A stretch of 64,000 nucleotides of DNA from Owenia fusiformis (taxonomy: Eukaryota > Annelida > Polychaeta > Sabellida > Oweniidae), in NCBI GenBank assembly GCA_903813345.2, contig CAIIXF020000005.1, positions 27,717,375-27,781,374 of the forward strand, read 5' to 3'. Positions 12,701 through 24,700 of the stretch are shown here, piece by piece. The notes beneath the pieces were generated by a model. It was not told where the DNA came from and made no database searches. It worked only from the letters and a program-made list of their open reading frames with translations. The position numbers and the translations under genes were made by a program. Positions within the stretch are counted from its first letter, which is position 1; each line of letters opens with the position of its first letter.

Positions 12701-15700
12701 TCATTGCATTTGATGGTTTGTGACCATGAAATACTGCGAAACGGCAGTATTTTTTCAATGGGAAACTACATGTCAAAAAAGTGCTCCTGACCATGAAATG
12801 CAATGGTGCCATTTAACGATCATGATATACCATGGTATACCATGGTCAATATCCTAGATGCGAGTAGAAATAATCTTGATTTACGTCATTAGAAATTCAA
12901 AATTCAGTCAAACTGATGTCATATTTGGAATCTATATGTAAAATTACATCTAGAAATATGGTTTTGAAAAGAGTTTATCAACTTTGAAAATTTAATTTTC
13001 TTTGAAAATGTGACTTCTAGGTCGGGGAGATTCCCCATAGCCCCCATGTTGTAAAATCACAAAAATGGAAATATCTTTTCTTGTGTTGGGCAGATAATAT
13101 TTTCTTTTACTGGACAGATTTCAATTTGTGTAACTATCAAATACATAAGGGTAATATGAAAAGTGAACCACTAAAACTGATGAATATTCAAGTTTAAGGG
13201 AATTTTGTAATACCCTGCCATGTTATTTCCCCCGAATCAGCCACCTGGTGGCGAAACTGGTAACTACCTACTCGCATCTGAGTAATTAACATGTAATTTT
13301 GTATCTAAAAAATACCACCGTTTCACAGTATTTCATGGACAAATACCATCAAATGCAGTGATATCATGGTCTAGATATTCAACCATGATATGCAATGGAG
13401 CCATATAATTATCATGATCTACCATGGTATACCATGGTCACTGTACTTAAAATTTTGCAATTAAAAATACTGCTATTTTGCAGTATTTCATGGTCACAAA
13501 CCATCAAATGCAATGAAGTACAGTCAAGATGTTTAATCAAAGACTGGAGGTTGGATTTACAAGATATCAAGTTGTTCTCCTATTTTAGTGACAACAGTCA
13601 AATAAAAGTAAAGCAGATTTGTTTAACAAAAAAATTTTGTTTCTAGGGTTATAAACTTAATTATTTATAATAGAAATTAATTTATTAAATAAAGGAACAA
13701 AAGTATATGTGTTGTGATTTTGATAAATCTCGGAATCACTAATTATAATAATTTGGTTATTTAATTAACATTTATTGATAAAGAAATTTCATGTAAAAAA
13801 TACTTTTTGAACATGGTCTTTCATTGTATTTCACTGCATTGCAAGAACGACCATTGCATTTCATTGCATATCATGATCAATCATTGTATTTCATTGCATT
13901 TCATGGTTAAACGTGATATTTCATTGCATTTCATGATCCATTTCAACTCTGACCAATTTTAGACATGGTATAACTATGGTATTTGATGGTCAGGTTTGAC
14001 AATGAAATGCTATGAAATACAATCAACCATGAAATGCAATGATATGCCATGATAAATGATAGTTATGATTATGGCAATGAAATACCATGGTATGACCATA
14101 ATATTTGATGGTCAGGTTTGACAATAAAATGCCATGAAATACCACCAACCATGAAATGCAATGATAAAACCATGATAAATGAGAGTTATGATTTTGGCAA
14201 TGAAATGACACTGTAATTGATTGTCACACTGTACAATGAAATGCCATGAAATGTCATTAACCATGATATACCATGGTAATACCATGGTAAATGATGATCA
14301 GAAACATGGCAATGAAATATCATGGTATGACCATGGTATTTGATTGTCACATCGTACAATGGAATATCATCAACCATGATATACAATGGTAATACCATGG
14401 TAAATGATGGTCAGGAACATGGCAATGAAATACCATTGTATGACCATGGTATTTGATTGTCACATCTTATAATGAAATGCCATCAACCATGATATACCAT
14501 GGTAAATTATGGTTAGGTACATGGCATTGAAATACCATGGTGTTTTATTGTCACATCTTACAATGAAATGCCATGAAATGCAATCAACCATGATATACCA
14601 TGGTAATACCATGGTAAATGATGATCAGGAACATGGCAATGAAATACCATGATAATACCATGGTATTTGATGGTTAACTTTGAACAGGAAATACCATGAA
14701 ACATTGTATAACATGATATACAGGGTGACCGGAAAAAAAGGAGACCATTGAAATAGGCAATATCTCCTAAAATAGACTAGTGACATCAATGAAATTTTGC
14801 ATACATCAGGACAGTTCTATGGAAATTTGTTCCTGAAAGTGTCAATACAAGCAGTCAACTGGTTCAGGAGCTATGATCATTTACATAACATGCTCCAAAT
14901 AGGCGCAATTGAGACCAACGCAGAGCTGGATACATTTGGCAAATACCCTTACATATTCCGACCTTGTTATGGCATTACATTTAGCATTTATTGCCACCTT
15001 TAGGTCAGCAATTGTCTCAGGATTGTTTTGGTACACATTGTCTTTCAAATTGCCCCACAAAAAGAAATCAGGTGGATTCAAATTTGAGGTGTATGGAGAC
15101 GAAGCTTATCTGACCTATGGCTTCTGACTCAGTGGTCCCACTCAGTTACAGTATCATCCTAAGGAGGTTTTGGGCAGCCCTTGGTTTTCATATGGGATTT
15201 AATTGTGCCATATAGTGGTTTTAGTAACATGGCACTATGCCCAATACCTAAAGTGACTCTTAAGATTTGGTAAATCAGCACTTTGGCAACAGGATGATGA
15301 ACCACATGTCAGATAACCCTTCATTGCCATTACAGCCTAGACTTGAATCCTGCTGATTTCTTTTTGTATGGATATTTGAAAGACAATCTATACCAAAACA
15401 ATCCTCAGACTATTGTTGACCTAAAGAAGGCAATCACTGCTATATGTAATGCCATAATAATGCCATAGAGGGCAGAACATGTAAGGGTAGTTTGCCATAT
15501 GAATCCAACTCTGCGTTGGTCTCAATTGTGCCTATTTGGAGCATGTTATGTAAATGATCATAGCTCCTGAACCAGATCAAAAATTGACCAAAAAACATCA
15601 TTGCCACCATGGTCAGAGTTGATGGTAATTTCATTGCCGATCATGATAGACCATGGTAAACCATGGTATACCATGGTATCATGGTTTACATTTAAACATG

Positions 15701-18700
15701 GCTGTTGCCCCTTTAAGCTGATAATGATACCCCAGTTCTCTATGTATTGTATTATGACGTTTGGTTAGTACCATGCATCATTTTCACTTCAAGAGCTATG
15801 GAAAACAATTTTGAAAAGTTTCAAAATCAAGTTTTAATTTATCATTGAAAATTAGTTATCTTTATTAGAAATTACTGTAAAGGTGACAATTGAATTACTC
15901 GAAGGATGGCTAAAGATGCTGAATGAAAATTATCAAAGTGTGTGATTGAGGATCAAATGATGTAATAGTCAGTGCCCCTTTAAAAAATTAAAAGCTTGAT
16001 ATTATGATATACATGTATTCTGTACTTTTATACTTGCTAATATGGTTTATTATCCCATCGAATGAAGTTCGGAGGGATATAGGGAACGCCTCCGTCCATC
16101 TGTCCGTCCGTACGTACGTCCGTCCGTCCGGGCAATAACTCAAATACCGTTGGCCCAATTTTGTTCATATTTTGTACACATATACCCTATGGGAGTAGAA
16201 GTTCTGCTCGAAAGCCGATTTTCAAAATGGCCGCTCATTTCAAAATGGTGGCCATTTTAGTGCCGAATTTACAGTAATTTAGGTGCAATATGTAAAACTG
16301 TAATAGCAATATGTTTTAGATGTAAAAAAATTATATAGGACATTAATAAAGCTAGAAATGTAGATATTAAAGAAGCACATGGCAGCCATCTTGAAAAATG
16401 GCGGCCTTTACTCGTTATTTTACGATTTTTGCTGTTACTCGAAAAGTAGTGGAGCGATTTTGTTCATATTTGGTATGTGAATACTATAAACATTGCACAC
16501 TGTCTAAAGACACTTTTGGAAGAAGGTGGCCATTTTGAAAAATGGCCGCCATTTTAACCTATTTTACTATAACTCGAAAATTAGTGAAGTGATTTTGTTC
16601 ATATTTGGTATGTGAATACTATAAGGATGGCACACTGTCTAATGACACTTTTGGTAGAAGGCGACCATTTTTCAAAATGGCCGCCATTTTAACGTATTTT
16701 ACTATAACTCGAAAAGTAGTGGAGCGATTTTGTTCATATTTGGTATGTGAATGCTAAAAGCATGACACACTATCCTATGACACTTTTGGTAGAAGGTGGC
16801 CATTTTGAAAAAAAATTTGAAAAATGGCCGCCATTTAATGTATTTTATAATAATTCGAAAAGTAGTGAAGCGATTTTGTTCATATTTTGTATGTGAATAC
16901 TGTAAGCCGGGCACACTGTCTAATGACACTTTTGGTAGAAGGCGGCCGTTTTTCAAAATGGCCGCCATATTTACGTATTTTTACTATAACTCTAAAAGTA
17001 GTGGAGCGATTTTGTTCATATTTGGTATGTGAATATTATTAGTATGGCAAATGGTCTAATGACACTTTTGATAGAAGGCGGCCATTTTGAAAAATGCCTG
17101 CCATTTTTGCTATAGACTTTGTTTGTAAAAATGCCATCCATAGCTGTTCGATGGGATTCGCTACGCTTTGGCGTTGCCGTTGTTCTGGTTACTCAATTGC
17201 TCACACGACCAATGATCTCAATGTGCGTACACTTTCAGATAACGTAAGATAGTTTTATATTTATGATCTTGTGTCTGTCATAGAGACATGAAAGCAAGCA
17301 ATGAGGGCATGTTTGAATTGAAAGCTACATGTATTTCTTATTTGTATAGCTTAGTAAACCCAGTATTTATACAAATCAATCAACACTTTTCCACATTTTG
17401 ATACTAGTACTTACTAAACTGCTATATGCATTAGTGCTGATTCTATTAATTATAAGGCCATCTAGTGAGTCTAGTTATGTCACCACCAAAAGTGGTGACA
17501 TATTGTTATGGTCTCCGTTTTTTTGCGACGGCGGTTGGTGGTTGGTGTCCAGCGTCCGGCGTCCAGTGTCTGGCATCCGGCGTCCGGCGTCTGTAACAAT
17601 TTCTTACAACTTCCTATAACTTAACAAATACTGTTTAGACTGACTTCAATTTTTTTCTAAATCATCTACATGTTCTCAGAAGTTCAAATCTGACTTTAGA
17701 TTTGACATTTGACCTTCAATGACCTTCTCAAGGTCAAAAAGGTCTTTTTTCAACTTGCTTCATATTGACTAATTTTTTTTTCAAAATCATCTACATGTTC
17801 TCAGAAATTCAAATCTGACTTTAGATTTGACATTTGACCTTCAAATCTGACTTTAGATTTGACATTTGACCTTCAATGACCTTCTCAAGGTCAAAAAAGG
17901 TCAAAAAGGTCTGTTTTCAACTTGCTTCAAATTGACTAAATTTTTTTTTCAAAATCATCTACGTGTTCTCAGAAATTCAAATCTGACTTAAGATTTGACT
18001 TAAGATTTGACATTTGACCTTCAATGACCTTCTCAAGGTCAAAAAAGGTCAAAAGGTCTGTTTTCAACTTGCTTCAAATTCACTAAAAAAAATTTTCAAA
18101 ATCATCTATGTATTCTCAGAAATTCAAATCTGAATTTAGATTTGACTTAAGATTTGACATTTGACCTTCAATGACCTTCTCGAAGTCAAAAAAGGTCAAA
18201 AAGGTCTTTTTTCAACTTGCTTCAAATTGACTAAATTTTTTTTCAAAATCATCTACATGTTCTCAGAAATTCAAATCTGACTTTAGATTTGACATTTGAC
18301 CTTCAATGACCTTCTCAATGTCAAAAAAGGTCAAAATGGTATTTTTTCATCTTGCTTCAAATTGACTAAATTTTTTATTCAAAATCATCTACATGTTCTC
18401 AGAAATTCAAATAAGACTTTAGATTTGACTTTAGATTTGACATTTGACCTTCAGTGACCTTCTCAAGGTCAAAAAAGGTCAAAAAGGTCTTTTTTCAACT
18501 TGCTTCAAATTGACTAATTTTTTTTTTCAAAATCATCTACATGTTCTCAGAAATTCAAATCTGAATTTAGATTTGACATTTGACCTTTAATGACCTTCTC
18601 AAGGTCAAAAAAGGTCAAAAAGGTCTGTTTTCAACTTGCTTCAAATTGACCAAATTTTTTTTCAAAATCATCTACATCTTTTCAGAAGTTCAAATTTGAC

Positions 18701-21689
18701 TTAACAAGTTCTCAGAAGTTCAAATCTGACTTTAAATTTGACCTTTGACCTTCTCAAGGTCAAAAAGGTCTTTTTTCAACTTGCTTCAAATTGACTAATT
18801 TTTTTTCAAAATCATCTACATGTTCTCAGAAGTTCAAATCTGACTTTAGATTTGACATTTGACCTTCAATGACATTGAAAAGGTCAAAAAGGTCTTTTTT
18901 CAACTTGCTTCAAATTTACTTAATTTTTTTTTCAAAATCATCTACATGTTCTCAGAAGTTCAAATCTGACTTTACATTTGACCTTCAATGACCTTCTCAA
19001 TGTCAAAAAAAGTCAAAGAGGTATTTTTTCAACTTGCTTCAAATTGACGAATTTTTTTTTCAAAATCATCTACATGTTCTAAGAAGTTCAAATCAAACCT
19101 TCTTAAGGTCAAAAGGTATTTTCCAACTTGCTTTAAATTGACCAAATTGTTTTAGGTGGTGACATTTTGTCATGTTAATGCCTTGTACTAACATCTCGTA
19201 ACACTTTATGGACCTGTTGTATTTAACCTTCCATTTTTCACTTATATAAAGCATTATTTCATATTTTCTATTGGTATCAGTAATGCTAATTCATAATTAG
19301 GAATTCTTTAATCTGCTTTGAAATTATTTTAGATTTCAGTGATCTCCCCAGCATTAAAGCAAGTGGGCACAACCACCCACCTGAGCTTTTGATAACAGGC
19401 TTGCACCCACCTGAAAATCCATTTGCACCCACTTAAAAATGGGAAATTCATGAAAATACTCATATTTTGACCAATTTTGGTCTGAATTGTGAAAATGAAA
19501 AATTAGCACCCACTTGAGAAAAAATCCTGTGGAGATCATTGGATTTAATTGAACTGAAAACTGATAGCATATCTTTTATGACTTTTGTCAGTTTTATGAT
19601 TCAAACAATACGAGGGGTGATCCAAAAGTCTTGGATGCCACACTCTAACCTTGCTATTTTCTAATGTAATTACATGAAACTTTCAGATAATAAAGATCAA
19701 CATCAACAACTTTGTATATTTTCACCGGGAAATAATATATTTTAGCTACTTTTCTAAATATCTTTTAACATCGGGTCCCTGTCACCCGGAACAGTATTTA
19801 AATATAGCAAATCACGTCACAACTGTTAATATGGCAAATACTTTAGGTGCAGGTGCAGGTGCACAACCTAACACCAGTCATGATAATAGAGAATCTGCCA
19901 TCATCATCTTCACATATTAAGACCTATGAATTTGAACACATTTTTCTTAACGCTTTACCCATGAGAAGACATTTATGAAACCGCCATTGCTAATGTGATA
20001 CAAATGCATCTGGAGTGCCACTCTAAACCTCACCCGATGAGTAAAAAACATTTTCTTTCAACCCTCCTTTTAACATGTTTAACTTCAGAAAAGGAAGAAA
20101 ATCACTCAGAGTCATATCTTAGACTGTATTGTGCATATGGTAGCTGGTCAAGGTCAATACTAGTGAGAATATCTTGTAGTATTCTTTGTTTCACTTTGAT
20201 TTCTTTCATGTTCTGCATTTCAGCAGCCATCTTGGAGCAAAAATGATACCAGAATGAGGATTGCTTGCACAAACGGCCATTGTCATATGTGACATTATAA
20301 TTAAAACACAATTAATTGGTTGCATGGTAACAAAGGAAGTAAATTAACATGGTTAAACATTCAAAATTCAAAGAAAGATAGTGGTCAAGAGTTGCGAGAC
20401 AAGTCAAATTGTTTTGAACTTTCTAAAGAGTCCAGTGCAAGCGGCAGATAAGAAGGATTTAATTCTGTGTTTTATTAAACTTCGATATCCCATATTATCT
20501 TTTTCTAAAGAGAAACATAGATAAACACTGATCGATTACCATGCCATCTTTATTTGAATTTCTATCGACCTTAGCCTATGGTTGTAGCGTTTGTATAATT
20601 GTTAAAACTTGAAGGGTGCACAAGCAATGCAAACATGCCCAATTAATTCATTTACAATTCACATCTGGGTGCAAATGATTTTGAACAAGGTACAAGTTAA
20701 TCCTAAACAAGGTGCTCAGTAGATACAGTAAAACCTGGTTTAGTAAACACTTCTCTCTTGTGAACACCCCTTCTCAGCACATACTCCATTGACTTCTTCA
20801 TAAAATTGCCTCTCAGAAGTGAACACCTATACCTACAATGAACTGGCTCGATAGGTGTTCAACATACAGGTTTTACTTTATGTGATATGTTTGGTTTCAT
20901 GTATTGTCCTGGTGTGTTTGTAGATGCTGGTTTGTTTGAGGGGATGGAGTGGGGGACATCAGCTGTATTCCAACAACAATGTCAAGTTGCAAACCAGTTG
21001 GGTGCAAAGCTGAAGATCTTGCCCAATGTCCTTTGTGATGTGGTAAAGTGGTAGAAAATCTGTTAATATTATCAGCCTGTAACTCCCGCTGGACAAAATT
21101 TCTTTCACAATCATGCATTTTCACCATTTTAAGCACTTTCAAGTGATGTTTGGCCAAAATTATCAAATCCATGAAAAGTGTTAATATGATTGTCCCATTG
21201 TATTCTAAAATCAGGTTTTGCATATGTGAAATATACAGTCTGCCTTGATTAATTCCTATTAGAAAGTTAAAGCATGATTTCATTCTTTGATGTTAACTGA
21301 CTACCACTCCCTTATTGAATGTATGGGTGAAAACAAGATGGCCGACAGCTAAAGTCACATTTTCTGTCTCTCCTAAATAGTTGGATTTACCATGTTATAT
21401 AGTGCATTCAAATGGATATAAACTACCTACATTGCAGCTAAACATATAAACTATCAGGTTAGTGACTTATTATAGTGAACCCATACTGGAATCAGGGCTG
21501 TCAACTTGGGACCACCTAATATGAGTGACTTACAAATGTTGGACACCGAAGTCCAAATCTGAACACTTTTGTCCAAATTTTGAACACCTTTGGCCAACTT
21601 TTAAACACCTTTGGCCAAAGTTTGAGCACCTTTGCTAAACTTTTATCACCTCAAATTTTTCGCGCTCGATACGCTCGAGATGTCGTCAA

Positions 21690-21724
<35 letters not shown>

Positions 21725-24700
21725 AGGTACGAAAATTTTCAATGAACATGCGTGACATATACGGGATTCGCGTGACAAATCCGAACAAATTGCGTTCGTT
21801 TTTTTTCCGACGTTCGTATTTTTACCGTATCATAAACATATTTTGAAAATTTTTTTACAGAAACATATTTGCGTGACAATTACCAGGTAAAATGCGTATT
21901 TGCGTGACATTTTCTGTCACGCAAAAAAAACTGGCGTGACTTCAAATTCTTCAGCAAATGCGTGACAAATACGCAAATTGCGGGACAGTTGACAGGCCTG
22001 TGGAATAAACAATAATGGCCTCTTCAAATCAGAAAAGGTACGAAAATTTCCAATGAACATGCGTGACATATACGGGATTCGCGTGACAAATCCGAACAAA
22101 TTGCGTTCGTTTTTTTTCCGACGTTCGTATTTTTACCGTATCATAAACATATTTTGAAAATTTTTTTACAGAAACATATTTGCGTGACAATTACCAGGTA
22201 AAATGCGTATTTGCGTGACATTTTCTGTCACGCAAAAAAAACTGGCGTGACTTCAAATTCTTCAGCAAATGCGTGACAAATACGCAAATTGCGGGACAGT
22301 TGACAGGCCTGTGGAATAAACAATAATGGCCTCTTCAAATCAGAAAATTACAACCTTCCTCACATCTGAAAATGAACCAACACCTTCAAGGTCAACAAGT
22401 ACACCAATTGCTCATGTTGTGAAACCCCCTCATAAAATGGACAGATTAGAAGCAAATATGTCATCTGATGATAGTTTCTCATACAGTACTGAAATAGACA
22501 AAGAGCACCAGACTCAGTCTTCACCTCTCCAGAAACAATTAGAAATTTTCATGAAAAATATTTCATGTGACATCTCAAACTTCAAATCTAAGATGGACAA
22601 TGTTGGTGATATTGTTAAAAACGCTGTAACAGAAGCCGTTGGTCAAATAGAGGGTAGAGTTACAAAATTAGAAAGTGAAAATGTGAGCCTAAAGGAACGT
22701 ATTCATGAACTTGAACAAAACCACACAGCCATGAAGTCTACAGTAACTTCACTCCAGGAAGCAGTCAACCACAATGCACAGTATAGTGGGAAGAACACGA
22801 TTAATATACTTGGTATAAAAGAATCTCAGAACGAAATCTGTTCCACAGTGGTTGCAGACATCCTTGGAGAGAAACTACCAATAGATATTTCTCCAAGCGA
22901 TATCGAAGTAAGCCATCGTATTGGCAAACTCCGTACTGATAATACACCTCGACAAATGATTGTGAAATTCAAGTTTCGCCCCAAAAAAGAAGAGGTTGTT
23001 AAGAATAGGAAACATCTGAAAGGGAGTGGCATTACAGTCTTTGAATATCTTAGCCCAATGAACAGGAAATTGCTTTTTGATCTGAAGAACAATGACAATG
23101 TGGATCAAGCCTGGTCAAGCAATGGGAAAATATTTGCCAAAAACAAAAGGGGACTGGTAAAACTATTCAAGGTAACTGACCATATTGAGGGGGACATTTT
23201 CTCCAATGCCTAAATGCCAAGCATTGACACAATCATGTCAATGGGGACATTTGTATTTTGTAGTGCTATTGAACATTTATTTACAGGTAAAAATACAGTA
23301 CAAAAATCATGTATTGTAGTACAGTAGAAAAGTTACTCCACAGTTAAACCTCATATTTTGCAAACACATTCAATAATGAACTGCAGATAGGACATTTTAT
23401 ATTTTCTTTGTTTCATTCTCAGTGCAAATGAAACTATTATCGCTCATGATAATCATTGTTGTTATAATCTTCTGATAATACTGTATTTGCTTTTTTCTTT
23501 CATGAAGTTACATGTATATTAACTTATTTCTCTTTGTTTTGATTCTTTTGACACCTGATGCATAACTGTCAACGTATATACAGTTACTCTGTATTCCATG
23601 CCAATGCCATGGTGACACTGTCCTTTGAAGCAAAGGTCATATTGTTTCTATTGGTCAAGTCTCTTTTTATAAACTTTAAGTTGCATTGAGTTGGTATTAT
23701 ATACCCTACATATAACTTTTGTGTATGGTGAGCTATTACAAGGTTTTTTCAAACTTCAGTGAGTTGGTATTGGGGTATATTCCTATTGGTTACTATTTAC
23801 ATGTGTACAAAATGTTCACACTGGAGAGGCATGAATCAATTCATGGAATGATAAAGTATATAACTGGCATCTTTAATCAGTTTCCAGCTCACTGAATTTA
23901 TGTGAATCCTTGAAAATGATATGGTATTATGTTGTTATGACTCTAAATAAGGTCAACAATCAGCCTATCGACTAGAACCTTAAGTAAGAGTCAAATTAAG
24001 TCAATACATGTTTGAATGTTGACTTATTTATCCAGGGAGACAGATAATATTCTTTTACTGTCATGTATAGTCTTTATATTTGCATCCATGTAGAAAATTA
24101 CTTCAGTCTGGCATTATCCTGGGTTCCCACAAACTACATCTTTGATGTGCATTGAATTAACCCTTTGGCGGGGAAGAATAGGTGCATTTAATAATCTTGG
24201 ATTTAACCATGTCAACAAAATAGGAAACAGCCCTAGAGTGAACACATTATTTTCAAATTGGCTCATTATTAGTATGTTGCATATTTCCAGCAATTGTTGT
24301 AATCTTCCTCTTATAATCTTAATATGTAGCTTCTTTCAACACTTGCTTTTAAATATGCATTTGGAAATACTATTTGCCATCTTTATAATTGCAAAAATGT
24401 TATCTTTTGTAACACCATTGATAGCACTCTGGGTTGTACAATTACCTTCAAAACATCAAATTAATCCAAGGTCTATATGCATGTTTGTTTTCACAATGAG
24501 TTGTTTTCTATTAATACCAGGAAGTTCAATTTTTCTAAATCTAGCATTTCATGAAGATGTGTTAAGACAACTTCTCCTATTAGCATTTGACATAAAACCA
24601 AATCCAGGCCCAAACAATTATACCGAAAATGTGAATATTCTGTTTACAAATATTGACAGTCTCTCAGCCGACAATGGAAACAGGTTTGAAAGTCTTAAGT

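Larger units (their letters stand above)
14721..15600. mobile_element. Inverted (snapback) mariner-type remnant inserted in the CCATGG array
   Basis: The left end is TATACAGGGTGACCGG, typical of mariner-like TIRs. Sequence from about 14860-15080 is repeated in reverse orientation at about 15330-15590 (for example GAGCTATGATCATTTACATA and its complement; CCAACGCAGAGCTGGAT and its complement). Both arms encode the C-terminal end of a DDE transposase reading towards the flanks. The right TIR is not visible, so the element is truncated. Confidence 0.65.

Noticed and set aside
12299-14398. Short minus-strand ORFs rich in HGI, SWYH and similar peptides
   Set aside because: They translate the CCATGG repeat words in several frames and show no domain.
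17690-19140. CRISPR array
   Set aside because: The repeats are long, direct and have no unique spacers; this is a eukaryotic tandem repeat within a transposon-like element.
21666-22300. A second hAT-like element identical to 21493-22000
   Set aside because: Only the right part is repeated and the copy begins exactly at the 311-bp unit border, so it is a tandem duplication rather than a second insertion.
22826-23108. Minus-strand ORFs of 77-90 codons
   Set aside because: Antisense to the conserved RRM-like part of the LINE ORF1.
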